From Candidatus Bathyarchaeota archaeon (GTDB lineage: Archaea > Thermoproteota > Bathyarchaeia > TCS64): 37,957 bases of DNA. Position 1 is the first letter of the stretch, and each line of letters begins with the position of its first letter. Made by a program: the position numbers and the translations under genes. Location of the stretch: positions 1 to 37,957 of the forward strand of contig JAOZHP010000024.1 of assembly GCA_026014815.1 (NCBI GenBank), read 5' to 3'. Below the pieces are notes generated by a model. It worked only from the letters and a program-made list of their open reading frames with translations, ran no database searches and was not told the origin of the DNA. Below, one piece after another: positions 8,419-16,148 of the stretch.

Positions 8419-9044
8419 TGGGTGCCCTCCAAGATACTGCTTAGCTTTTCATTGGCTTCCTCGCTGAAGCTGATTCTCATGTCCCATGTTTCTGTGAATC
8501 TGTGGATCACTGTAGGGGCGTAGAGACCGGCGAACCCGATGCCTAGGTTTGCAGCTAGTCCAAACAGCTGTGCGATGCCCTCGACGCCCCCGAAGGGGTA
8601 GACTCCAGTGATTAATGCTCTCAGCTGCGGGACCGCGGCAAGCAGGAGGAAAGCTCCTGTGATTCTGCTTCCCCATGCGAGTTTCTCGATTTTTATCTGG
8701 TTCTCCCTGTAGAACGCGATGCTCTGCACTATTATTCCCGTGATGGCTTCCTCGTCGTCAGGGTCTACTTTATCTAGGTTCTTCACTATCTCGTCGTGGG
8801 TCCCCATGAGCTCCGCGCTTGTGATGATCCAGTTGAGGGCCACTATGAAGCCTACGAGTATCAACCCTAGGTAGGGTAAATTCTGTATCTCTAGAACTCC
8901 TTCTACCATGAAGGGAATTAATTTTGGTACCCCGTAGGCCATGGAGAAAGCCAGGGATAGGGCTGCACCAACTAGGTTCGCTATTACTAGAGCTTTGAAG
9001 CTCTGCAACTCCAGTTTGAGACGGTTTAGAGTTCTTGTTTTCAT
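8415..9044 (-). CDS. Four-helix membrane protein, function unknown
   Basis: This 209-residue protein has about four transmembrane segments: residues 18-40, 55-77, 127-146 and 152-178. The loop after the second helix (TSAELMGTHDEIVKNLDKVDPDD) and the C-terminal tail (SEEANEKLSSILEGTQ) are charged and probably cytoplasmic. A GAGGT ribosome site lies about eight bases before the ATG and a TATATTTAA box about 30 bases before it. The 3' end overlaps a winged-helix regulator gene by four bases. I do not recognise the family; the pair resembles archaeal membrane-sensor plus regulator units. Confidence 0.78.
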   Translation of the reverse strand: MKTRTLNRLKLELQSFKALVIANLVGAALSLAFSMAYGVPKLIPFMVEGVLEIQNLPYLGLILVGFIVALNWIITSAELMGTHDEIVKNLDKVDPDDEEAITGIIVQSIAFYRENQIKIEKLAWGSRITGAFLLLAAVPQLRALITGVYPFGGVEGIAQLFGLAANLGIGFAGLYAPTVIHRFTETWDMRISFSEEANEKLSSILEGTQ

Positions 9045-9222
9045 TCTTGTTACCTCTAAGTATCCACTACAGGTATATTAAATATAAGCAAGTATGAAAG
9101 AATGTTACATAACTATATTACATCAGAATTATCATAATATATAATTATAGTATATGAATTAATATGAATACATAAAATAGAGATAATATCCTGTTACATA
9201 AAAATTGAAAAGCTGAGGCGCC
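9045..9222. promoter_or_regulatory. AT-rich divergent promoter region
   Basis: This 178-base gap separates divergently transcribed genes and is far more AT-rich than its flanks. On the minus strand a TTATATTTAAT box near 9071-9085 and a GAGGT site serve the membrane-protein gene. On the plus strand several TATA-like stretches occur (9135-9180) and GAGG precedes the HAD gene's ATG. No RNA gene or longer reading frame is visible. Confidence 0.6.
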
Positions 9223-9933
9223 ATGAGTTCACCCATGAACATAAAGGCAGTGATACTGGACTTCGGCGGCACCCTCGCAGATGGAGGACTCGACTGGGAC
9301 CCGTATCACGAACGAATCAGATCAATTCTGGCCAGCAGAGGAAACCTCGTCGAGATGAGTAAACTTAAGAGAGCCCTGAGAGAAGCGCTGGCTGATCTCA
9401 ATAAGGTGAGGGCTAGGGGAAAGGATATGACCTTTGAGGATGTCTACGACATGTTTCTCGCCAAGCTTGACTTACCGGGAGACAGGGAGGTCCTCAAAGA
9501 GCTTCATGACAACTTCAAAGCACACTACAAGACAGAGTACTTTCATTGTATCGAGGATGTGCTTAAGAGCCTCAGCGCCAAGTACAAGGTGGCTTTGCTC
9601 AGCAACACCATGAGTGACCAGCCACGTGAGCTATTGGAAGAGGCTGGGTATGACAAGTATTTTGAACTAATAATCTGCAGCAGGGACCTTGAGATACGTA
9701 AGCCCAACCCCAAGATATTCAAGTATATGCTTGATAACCTAGGCGTCAACCCAGAGGAGACAGTGCATGTGGGGGACAGCGTTGAGGCTGACATGTATGG
9801 TGCGAGGGACTCGGGTATCACTGGCGTCTGGATTAAGAGCCCTAACCAGCCACTGTGGAGTGGACATGCTATCAGCAGCATCTGTGAGCTTCCCCGGTTT
9901 CTTGAGGTGCTGGAGGACGGGGAAAGCTCTTAG
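9223..9933 (+). CDS. HAD-superfamily hydrolase
   Basis: A 236-residue haloacid-dehalogenase-fold enzyme with a helical cap. Motif I is VILDFGGTLAD: the nucleophile Asp13 is present, but the second acidic residue (the usual general acid, two residues on) is Gly15. Motif II is LLSNTMSD, motif III is the Lys in RKPNPKIF, and motif IV is VHVGDSVEADMYGA. The family usually removes phosphate from small metabolites. The missing second Asp suggests slow or altered chemistry, as in some dehalogenase- or regulatory-type members. GAGG before the ATG at 9223 supports the start. Confidence 0.88.
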   Translation: MSSPMNIKAVILDFGGTLADGGLDWDPYHERIRSILASRGNLVEMSKLKRALREALADLNKVRARGKDMTFEDVYDMFLAKLDLPGDREVLKELHDNFKAHYKTEYFHCIEDVLKSLSAKYKVALLSNTMSDQPRELLEEAGYDKYFELIICSRDLEIRKPNPKIFKYMLDNLGVNPEETVHVGDSVEADMYGARDSGITGVWIKSPNQPLWSGHAISSICELPRFLEVLEDGESS

Positions 9934-9957
9934 CCCAGTGGGTTGAACCTATTCTTT

Positions 9958-11376
9958 ATGTCCGTCGTCGACTGGGTTGTCGGCCTCAGCCTCAACTATA
10001 AGCTGGGTATCGCTGTCTTTGCGTTTACCGTTTTGGCTTATGGGGTCTTGTTCTATTTGGGCAGGAAGTGGAGGCGTGAGTTCGAGGCGGAGGGAGTGAC
10101 CTACTGGAGCATCCCCAAAGAGGAGAGAATCCAGCAGTTAATGGATGATGTCTGGGAGCCCAAGAAGATTACTTTCCTGTACGGGTTAAGCTACTTCGCG
10201 AACGGGTTCGTAAGGTCAACGTTCAGCCTCTGGGTGCCCATCTTCCTGCTGGACGAGGTAGGAGTATCCATGGGCGAGGCAAGTCTGTTCGTGGGACTCA
10301 TGTATGTGAGCTGGAGCTGGAAGATGTTTGTGGGGCTCATCGCGGATATGTTCCCCATAAAGTGGGGTGACCGATACTATAAACGGAAGCCGTGGTTCGC
10401 CATAACTGGCGTACTTTACTTGATTGGTATAGGAATTATGATTGTAAGTGATATCGTTAACGCTCCAGTCTGGACTGTTCTCTTCCCGGCTGTTGTCAGC
10501 ATCATCACGGCGGGTGCCTTCTACGACATGGCCGCGGACAGCTTCGCGATAGATGTGACTCCTCCCGAGTATCATGCACGGGTTATCGGGGGAGCGAGCA
10601 CACTGGGGCAGAGCCTAGGCTCAGCGGCGGCGACTATCTTGCCGTTATGGCTGTTGAACGTGGGTGGTTATAAGCTCATATTCACTTTAGCTGGGGTTAC
10701 AGGATTGACGGCGTTCCTATTCCTCACCGTCAAGGAGCCTGAAGTGGTTAAGGAGAGGTCCCTAAGTAGGGAGGCGATAGCGTTCACCTTCACAGAGTGG
10801 ACGGTGGTGGTGGCGGTGTTGATAATGTTCAGCAGGTCATTCACTGTGTTGAAGATCACTGCTCCCCTCGGGGGCATGTTCAGCTTCACCGTAAGGGAGG
10901 TCTTGGGCGCGGATATCAGCCTTGTGAGCACGCTGGGGCTGGTAGCAACGTTGGCCGGGCTGCCTGGTTCATGGGTGGGAGGAAACTTTTCGGATAAGTA
11001 TGGTCACAAGAAAGCCTTGGTCATATCCACTGTCGCTTTCATGTGCGCCGGGTTCCTCTGGGCGACGATTGCACCGGGCGCGGTGACATGGTTCATCGTT
11101 GTCGCTATGATTAGCGCCTTCTTTGAGAGGTTCTGGACCGGCACTGTGTTCGCGATAATGGCGGACAGCACACCCCTCGCCATGTCCAGCACGGTTTATC
11201 AGATGTATATGAGCTGGAGCTGGATAGGGAACATACCTTCGAGCGTCATGATTGGGTATCTTCTGGATATGAGTCTAAGGACAACCGCGTTGGTTACCTC
11301 TAGTCTGATGATCGTGCCGTTGATTCTGGGGATATTCATCAAGCCTTTCGAGGCGGGTAAGGCATCAGATATCTAG
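9958..11376 (+). CDS. MFS transporter
   Basis: A major facilitator superfamily membrane transporter of about 472 residues with roughly a dozen hydrophobic segments. The MFS loop 2-3 signature is recognisable in altered form (GLMYVSWSWKMFVGLIADMF), and a second-half counterpart occurs at WVGGNFSDKYGHKKALVIS. A soluble loop between the halves carries TVKEPEVVKERS. I use the ATG at 9958; a TTG at 9943 in frame would add five residues. It follows the HAD gene by about 24 bases and may share its transcript. The substrate cannot be told. Confidence 0.88.
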   Translation: MSVVDWVVGLSLNYKLGIAVFAFTVLAYGVLFYLGRKWRREFEAEGVTYWSIPKEERIQQLMDDVWEPKKITFLYGLSYFANGFVRSTFSLWVPIFLLDEVGVSMGEASLFVGLMYVSWSWKMFVGLIADMFPIKWGDRYYKRKPWFAITGVLYLIGIGIMIVSDIVNAPVWTVLFPAVVSIITAGAFYDMAADSFAIDVTPPEYHARVIGGASTLGQSLGSAAATILPLWLLNVGGYKLIFTLAGVTGLTAFLFLTVKEPEVVKERSLSREAIAFTFTEWTVVVAVLIMFSRSFTVLKITAPLGGMFSFTVREVLGADISLVSTLGLVATLAGLPGSWVGGNFSDKYGHKKALVISTVAFMCAGFLWATIAPGAVTWFIVVAMISAFFERFWTGTVFAIMADSTPLAMSSTVYQMYMSWSWIGNIPSSVMIGYLLDMSLRTTALVTSSLMIVPLILGIFIKPFEAGKASDI

Positions 11377-11467
11377 TGTTCCTCAGATCTATGCGAATGA
11401 AACCCCTACATTATTAATAATGAATTGAATGACGGTTCAACATGGCGGGCTTTTGAAGCCACCATAA

Positions 11468-11629
11468 TTGAGGTTGGAGAGATACGACTTGGAAAAGATA
11501 GTGTTAAACCCCGCTGTGATGCAGCCAAGCTGGTTCAGCTACCAAGGCGCAGTCCTCGGGGTCTTGAAGAGAATGGGACTACAGGTTGACCTAGCTGAAG
11601 TGATAGCTGTTTCTGGTTATGGATTGTGA
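11468..11629 (+). pseudogene. Truncated N-terminal relic of an unidentified gene
   Basis: A 53-codon frame (TTG start at 11468) reads protein-like: residues such as MQPSWFSYQGAVLGVLKRMG followed by LQVDLAEVIAVSGYGL. It stops abruptly at TGA TAA, immediately before the converging E1-beta gene. The pattern (small residue-rich helix, then a 'hydrophobic-SGY' turn) resembles the N-terminal region of cysteine-peptidase-like or BtrH-like proteins, but the catalytic part is missing. A TATA-like ATTATTAATAAT lies at about 11409-11420. Best read as a gene cut off by rearrangement; family assignment is weak. Confidence 0.5.
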
Positions 11630-11651
11630 TAAACTCCAAAAAGATCTGACA

Positions 11652-12620
11652 CTATTTCACCACATTCTTTATCGCCCTGACTATTTTCTCGGCGTCAGGG
11701 AGCACATGGTTCTCAAGCGTTTTGTTGAAGGGCAGCGGCACGTTGGGGTTGGCTACTCTCGCTACGGGTGCCTTCAGGTTGTGGAAGCCTTTCTCGGCTA
11801 CAACCGCGGCGACCTCTGCGCTGAAGCCGCATCGCTCATAGTCCTCGTCCACGACGACTAGTCTCCCTGTCTTTTGCACGCTGCGTAGGATGGCTTCCTC
11901 GTCCAGTGGTACTAGTGTCCTTGGGTCGATGACCTCGACGCTGATCTTGCCCTTGAGCTCGTCGGCTGCTTTCAGTGCCTCCTGCACCATCCTGCCGACG
12001 GCTACTACGGTTACGTCTGTGCCTTCTCTCAATGTGTTGGCTACCCCGAATGGGATGCTGTATGACTCCTCTGGGACTTCTCCCTCCATGTTGCTGAGCC
12101 TGATATGCTCGAAGAACACCACTGGGTTAGGGTCGTTGATTGCAGTCGTGAGCAGTCCCTTGGCGTCGTATGGGTTACTCGGCACCACCACCTTCATTCC
12201 CGGCATGTGAGCGTAGATACCGTATAGGCACTCGCTGTGGGTGGCTGCTCCGCCTCCTCGTGCACCGTAGATAGCGCGGAGAACCATAGGTACGTTGACG
12301 TTTCCGCCTGTCATGTAGGTGGTCTTGGCCATCTGGTTCAGTATCTGGTCCATGGCTACTAATCCGAAGTCGATGAGCATCAGCTCCACGATAGGCTTGA
12401 TGCCCATGATGGCTGCACCAACACCAGCGCCGATGAACGCTGTCTCTGTGATCGGTGCGTCCCTGACACGCTCCTTGCCGAACTCGTCTTTGAGTCCCTT
12501 GGTGGCTGGTCTCCATGGGGCCGCGACGTTCTCGCCGAACAGGATCACGGAGGGGTCACTCCGTAATGCGTCTCTCTGCGCCTCACAGATCGCCTCAGCG
12601 TAGGTTATTGTTCTGCTCAT
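11652..12620 (-). CDS. 2-oxoacid dehydrogenase E1 component, beta subunit
   Basis: A 322-residue beta subunit of the thiamine-diphosphate E1 enzyme (pyruvate, branched-chain 2-oxoacid or acetoin dehydrogenase type). Visible are FGENVAAPWRPATKGL, the PITETAFIGAGVGAAIMG segment containing the catalytic Glu, the VELMLIDFG stretch, and the C-terminal transketolase domain (VIDPRTLVPLDEEAILRSV). Its ATG overlaps the stop codon of the alpha-subunit gene by one base (TAATG), so the two chains are made in equal amounts as the alpha2-beta2 enzyme. No E2 or E3 gene is in the window. Confidence 0.93.
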   Translation of the reverse strand: MSRTITYAEAICEAQRDALRSDPSVILFGENVAAPWRPATKGLKDEFGKERVRDAPITETAFIGAGVGAAIMGIKPIVELMLIDFGLVAMDQILNQMAKTTYMTGGNVNVPMVLRAIYGARGGGAATHSECLYGIYAHMPGMKVVVPSNPYDAKGLLTTAINDPNPVVFFEHIRLSNMEGEVPEESYSIPFGVANTLREGTDVTVVAVGRMVQEALKAADELKGKISVEVIDPRTLVPLDEEAILRSVQKTGRLVVVDEDYERCGFSAEVAAVVAEKGFHNLKAPVARVANPNVPLPFNKTLENHVLPDAEKIVRAIKNVVK

Positions 12621-13564
12621 TAGGCTCCCTCCACGAATATGTCGCTGTATGCATCCACTAGCTCCGGCTCAGGGCTTCCTACCGCGAAGTCCATCGCCTC
12701 CTTCACCTTTGCGGCTTCCTCTGACCTGATCTTGTCGTCCAGCTCCTTAGAGAGGACACCATCCATCATGAGCTTGTCCCTGTAGCACTTTATGGGGCAG
12801 TGTGGGCTGTCCTCGTCTGCGTTAAGCCTGTGGATCTTGAATTCAAGTAGAGTGGGTCCCTCGCCTCTGCGGGCTCGCTGGATGGCTTCTCCAGCTATCT
12901 TGTAGACTTCCTCTACATCCCAGCCGGGGTGGCTTTCCCCGGGCATTCCGTAGGCGGGCGCCCGTTGGCTGATGTCTGTGATGCTTAGCTGGGGGTAATC
13001 GATCTTGTGGCCCAGCATTGTCTGTTCCTCGGGGCTGCTGTTCTCGCAGACAAACACCATGGGCAGCTTCCAGCACGCCGCAAGGTTCAGCGTCTCCTGT
13101 ACACCTCCCTGATTGCTGGCTCCCTCACCGAAATAGCTGATGGAGACGTTGTCAGTGTCCTTGAGTTGGTTAGCGAGGGCGTACCCTGCGGCCATGGGTA
13201 CGCTGCCTCCCACGATGCCGTTGGCGCCGAGGGCTCCAACCTCCTTGTCGAAGATATGGTAGGCTCCGCCTTTGCCCTTGTTTGTGCCGGTTGCCTTGCC
13301 GGCGATCTCGGCCATCATCCGTTTCAGGTCTGCACCTTTAGCTATTAGGTGTCCGAGGGGTCTGTGAGTGCTGCCTATCTGGTCCTCCTTGACGAGGTGG
13401 GCGCTCACCGCAGCCGCAACTGCCTCGCCTCCAGTATAGAAGCTGACGTAACCCACCTTGCCATCGTTGATGAGCTGCCTGACGCCGTTCTCGAATGTCC
13501 TTATCCTTACCATGACCCTGTACAGGTCAAGTCGTTTATCGTCCCCTAGTTTCAAGGAATTCAC
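12620..13564 (-). CDS. 2-oxoacid dehydrogenase E1 component, alpha subunit
   Basis: A 314-residue alpha subunit that binds thiamine diphosphate and decarboxylates a 2-oxoacid (or cleaves acetoin). The cofactor motif appears as YFGEGASNQGGVQETLNLAA, a variant of GDGA...HEALN: the second residue is Glu rather than Asp, and a Gln replaces the usual His. The phosphorylation-loop Ser region of classic E1-alpha is altered too (HRLNADEDSPHC). The GTG at 13564 is the best start. The protein pairs with the beta subunit directly downstream. The substrate cannot be fixed without the E2 partner. Confidence 0.9.
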   Translation of the reverse strand: MNSLKLGDDKRLDLYRVMVRIRTFENGVRQLINDGKVGYVSFYTGGEAVAAAVSAHLVKEDQIGSTHRPLGHLIAKGADLKRMMAEIAGKATGTNKGKGGAYHIFDKEVGALGANGIVGGSVPMAAGYALANQLKDTDNVSISYFGEGASNQGGVQETLNLAACWKLPMVFVCENSSPEEQTMLGHKIDYPQLSITDISQRAPAYGMPGESHPGWDVEEVYKIAGEAIQRARRGEGPTLLEFKIHRLNADEDSPHCPIKCYRDKLMMDGVLSKELDDKIRSEEAAKVKEAMDFAVGSPEPELVDAYSDIFVEGA

Positions 13565-13603
13565 ATGGTGAAAGGCACAGAGACAGGATTTAGAGTTAAC
13601 TAC

Positions 13604-13930
13604 TCAGATAAAGTCCACTTTGTCGAGTACGTGAAACAGTAAGCTGACGAGGAGCGCGATCACCATAGCGGGATGCACTGAGCTGCTTGTGTACCTGACG
13701 GCACCAGCGTCAGGTAGATACCGAAGAACTGTGCCGGTAGCTATGATTATGAATACTAGTCCAACCTGCGATACGTCTGCCCAGCCTATACCCGAGTCGA
13801 GACCGAGGACCAAGTGATACATCATCACAACTAGAACCCCGAGACCGAAGACGCAGTGAGCCTTGACTCGGTCATCGTCCTGAGCCGGCTGCACCCTGTT
13901 CAAAACAAACAACGCGCAAGAAGCCGCCAA
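13604..13930 (-). CDS. Small membrane protein with uncertain start
   Basis: At least 108 residues with hydrophobic segments at residues 25-43, 52-70 and 88-105. The only conventional start is a TTG at 13930. The same frame is open up to 13996 and encodes a strongly hydrophobic WLLLLLLAAS run just before it, which would complete a first membrane helix. No ATG, GTG or TTG exists in that extension, so the true start may be rare (for example ATT or CTG, overlapping the end of the PrsW gene) or the frame may be damaged. Family not recognised. Confidence 0.55.
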   Translation of the reverse strand: MAASCALFVLNRVQPAQDDDRVKAHCVFGLGVLVVMMYHLVLGLDSGIGWADVSQVGLVFIIIATGTVLRYLPDAGAVRYTSSSVHPAMVIALLVSLLFHVLDKVDFI

Positions 13931-13979
13931 TAGCAGGAGGAGAAGCCATCCCGTGGCGTAGCTTTGCTGTATGGTAGCG

Positions 13980-15002
13980 TCAATTAGCAGTGTCTTTTAC
14001 CTCATTGTTTTCGTCTGGCGCGAACTGGGTGAACCCCCACCTCTCCTCGTCCCTGAGGGCTGCCTTGATCTGCTGCCTTATGGTCATGGCAACTGTGGGG
14101 AATATCACCGCGAACGCTATGAATGGGGGGCTCAGGTTCCAGACCATGTGTAGCAGCGCAGCCACGATAACGCCGGGAACTAGGTCCACGAACGTTATTT
14201 CTCCCTTGATGGCCTTCGCTAGGCCGAGGGACCTCCCTACGATTGCTGACCACGCTATATGCATGAATGCTGTCAGTGACCTCACGATTATCGCTGTGAA
14301 TGGGGGATAATTCAGATTCAGCACCATCTCGGAGATGTACCAAAAGTTCTCCAACCCGGCGAACCCTGCGCCTGCGGCAGCGCCGTAGATCATTCCGTCC
14401 AGGTGATCGTTGAACTCTTCCTTGACGCGAGTGTTCTTGGCGATGAGGTAGATGCCTAAGGCTTTCAACGGCTCCTCTATGATCCCTGCGCCTCCTACGC
14501 CTAGTAGCGGCCCTGTGATCAAAGTGTTGAGCACTCCGGCTGCGATACCGCTGAAGGCGCCCCACCCGAAGCAGTACGCGACGAGGGCTATGGGCTCCCG
14601 TTCATATCTGTCGCTGCGGAAAATCCATATCAAGAAGACGAGGGGAGCAGCATAACCGGCGACTGTCAACCCAAGGTAGGTGTACCAGTCACCGCCATAG
14701 CTTAACACCAGACCACCAGCTAGCAACGCGATTGCCCAGCCCAAGAACGGTAAAAGGGAAGCCGGCTGCCTTACCTGAAAAACCCCTGCGCTAGGGACAA
14801 TGTTCAGTGGCTGGGGTCTTATCACGCTTCCAAACGCCTCCAAGGTCATCTTCCAGACGCCGAGCACCGCGTCTGGGGTGGGCTCCTTGAAGCCTTCCCT
14901 TTTTTTCCACTCCTCTAGGTTCAGTCCACAGTATGCACAGTAATCGTCGGAGTGTTCCACATCCTCCCCACATTTTGGGCAATTCGCTAACTTTATCCCC
15001 AC
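13980..15002 (-). CDS. PrsW-family intramembrane protease with N-terminal zinc ribbon
   Basis: A 340-residue polytopic membrane protein. A zinc ribbon comes first (Cys8, Cys11, Cys22, Cys25), then a soluble linker and seven to nine membrane helices. The PrsW/CPBP-like motifs are IIEEPLK (EExxK, residues 175-180), GAGFAGLENFWY with Glu218-Asn219, and the later His248 in AFMHIAWSAIVG. The family cleaves membrane-bound substrates, such as anti-sigma factors in bacteria; the archaeal target is unknown. An added zinc ribbon suggests a cytoplasmic recruitment module, like the AN1 finger on the site-2 protease at 3070. Confidence 0.9.
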   Translation of the reverse strand: MGIKLANCPKCGEDVEHSDDYCAYCGLNLEEWKKREGFKEPTPDAVLGVWKMTLEAFGSVIRPQPLNIVPSAGVFQVRQPASLLPFLGWAIALLAGGLVLSYGGDWYTYLGLTVAGYAAPLVFLIWIFRSDRYEREPIALVAYCFGWGAFSGIAAGVLNTLITGPLLGVGGAGIIEEPLKALGIYLIAKNTRVKEEFNDHLDGMIYGAAAGAGFAGLENFWYISEMVLNLNYPPFTAIIVRSLTAFMHIAWSAIVGRSLGLAKAIKGEITFVDLVPGVIVAALLHMVWNLSPPFIAFAVIFPTVAMTIRQQIKAALRDEERWGFTQFAPDENNEVKDTAN

Positions 15003-15075
15003 ACCATAATGTGGTCAGGTAAATTTAGCCGTATCCACTAAAGAAACAAGAATAATTAGGGTAACGAAAATTGGG

Positions 15076-15612
15076 TTAAAGGCTTCGAGCAGCCTCTACT
15101 ATCTTGGTGGCTACTTTCACGGAGATGCCTGCTTTCTCAGCAAGACCATCAGGGTCAGCCTCAGCTACCTGCTCAGCGGTTACGTAGCCCGCGTCTGTGA
15201 GTTTCTTGGCTGTGGCTGCGCCAACGCCGCTTATCTCGGATAAAGGCGTCTCTTTGGCCGCTGGTTTCTCTGGTTCTTCTTCGGGTTCCGCTTCTGGTTG
15301 TTCTTCAGTTTGTTTCTCAGGTTTAACTGGCTTCTCTGCGCCTCGTGACAGTGTTATGCTGATGGCTGAAACGTTCCGTAACTGTCCGTCAAGGTTTTCT
15401 AGGCGTTCGGTGCTTATCACGATGACGGGTTTCTTGATGTCCTGTAGGTATCTTCTTCGGCATATCTCGGCTGTGTCTACGGCAGTGGTTATGCTTCTTC
15501 CTCTGGCCTTGAGGATTATGTCGTCGTCTTGGTTGTTCATGGCTCCTAGCACTGCCATCACGTATGTCATTGGCGGTTTCTTACCAACGTAGATGATGTT
15601 GTCTCTGCTCAA
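15076..15612 (-). CDS. albA: Alba DNA/RNA-binding protein with C-terminal helix-hairpin-helix domain
   Basis: This 178-residue protein starts at a TTG (15612). An Alba domain fills residues 1-92: DNIIYVGKKPPMTYVMAVLG, then LKARGRSITTAVDTAEICRR. Residues 93-125 form an acidic, Pro/Glu-rich linker. Residues 125-178 form a helix-hairpin-helix domain (EISGVGAATAKKLTDAGYVT, then VATKIVEAARSL). Alba coats archaeal DNA and also binds RNA; most homologues are about 90-100 residues and lack the extra domain. A CTTTATAG box lies about 33 bases before the start. The HhH tail resembles that of the membrane-anchored protein at 17527. Confidence 0.92.
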   Translation of the reverse strand: MSRDNIIYVGKKPPMTYVMAVLGAMNNQDDDIILKARGRSITTAVDTAEICRRRYLQDIKKPVIVISTERLENLDGQLRNVSAISITLSRGAEKPVKPEKQTEEQPEAEPEEEPEKPAAKETPLSEISGVGAATAKKLTDAGYVTAEQVAEADPDGLAEKAGISVKVATKIVEAARSL

Positions 15613-15843
15613 TGTGACTCAACTTTAGGTACTCCTTGAACTATAAAGGGTATACCATCAAGAACATTCAGGCCGAAGACATATCTCAGCTACAATAAGT
15701 CACCATAATGTTGAGTAGAATTTACTGAAAAAGATACTCAATATAATATTCCAACCGTAAATTCATCAATTCTTGCTTAATTTTTTCTAGGGACTTTCAT
15801 GCGAGCTACAGCCACATTTTATCGTCATCGATGTGAAGAGACT
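15613..15843. other. Intergenic stretch with no gene seen
   Basis: About 230 AT-rich bases between Alba-HhH and the small coiled-coil gene. It includes the Alba promoter at its left end (TATA-like box near 15641-15650). I see no protein-like frame, tRNA or strong hairpin in the rest. Confidence 0.5.
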
Positions 15844-16014
15844 TTATTGTATGGCTTCAAGTTCTCTGGCATTCGCGTCAGTCATTTCTATGCATTGGTC
15901 ATAGTTAGAGATAGCCAAGTTAGCGCGTTCGTTTAGCTTCTTGAGCCGCTCCTTGAGCGACAGCACCCGCTCTAACCTTAAATATAACTCACTATACTCT
16001 ACGCGTCTGGTCAT
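15844..16014 (-). CDS. 56-residue coiled-coil-like small protein
   Basis: A short frame starting ATG at 16014 (MTRRVEYSELYLRLERVLSL) and ending TAA at 15844. It is almost entirely heptad-like helix (LRLERVLSLKERLKKLNERA). A GAGG lies just before the ATG, and a TTTTTAAATAATG box (16034-16046) sits about 26 bases upstream, so it has its own promoter with a very short leader. It lies between Alba and the cation transporter in the same direction. Function is unknown; it may bind a partner by coiled coil. Confidence 0.6.
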   Translation of the reverse strand: MTRRVEYSELYLRLERVLSLKERLKKLNERANLAISNYDQCIEMTDANARELEAIQ

Positions 16015-16148
16015 TACCTCAACGGTAAACAGTCATTATTTAAAAAGAAGACTTATGGACTGTCTAGAGTCCCTTTCTATACTTGAAGAAGCGAGTAAAG
16101 CTTGCTTTTTACTACGAGAATTACATGTTTCCTTGATTCTTTCGTCCT

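Noticed and set aside
16095-16125. Possible terminator hairpin (AGTAAAGC ... GCTTTTTACT)
   Set aside because: The arms are imperfect and no T run follows on the transporter's strand.
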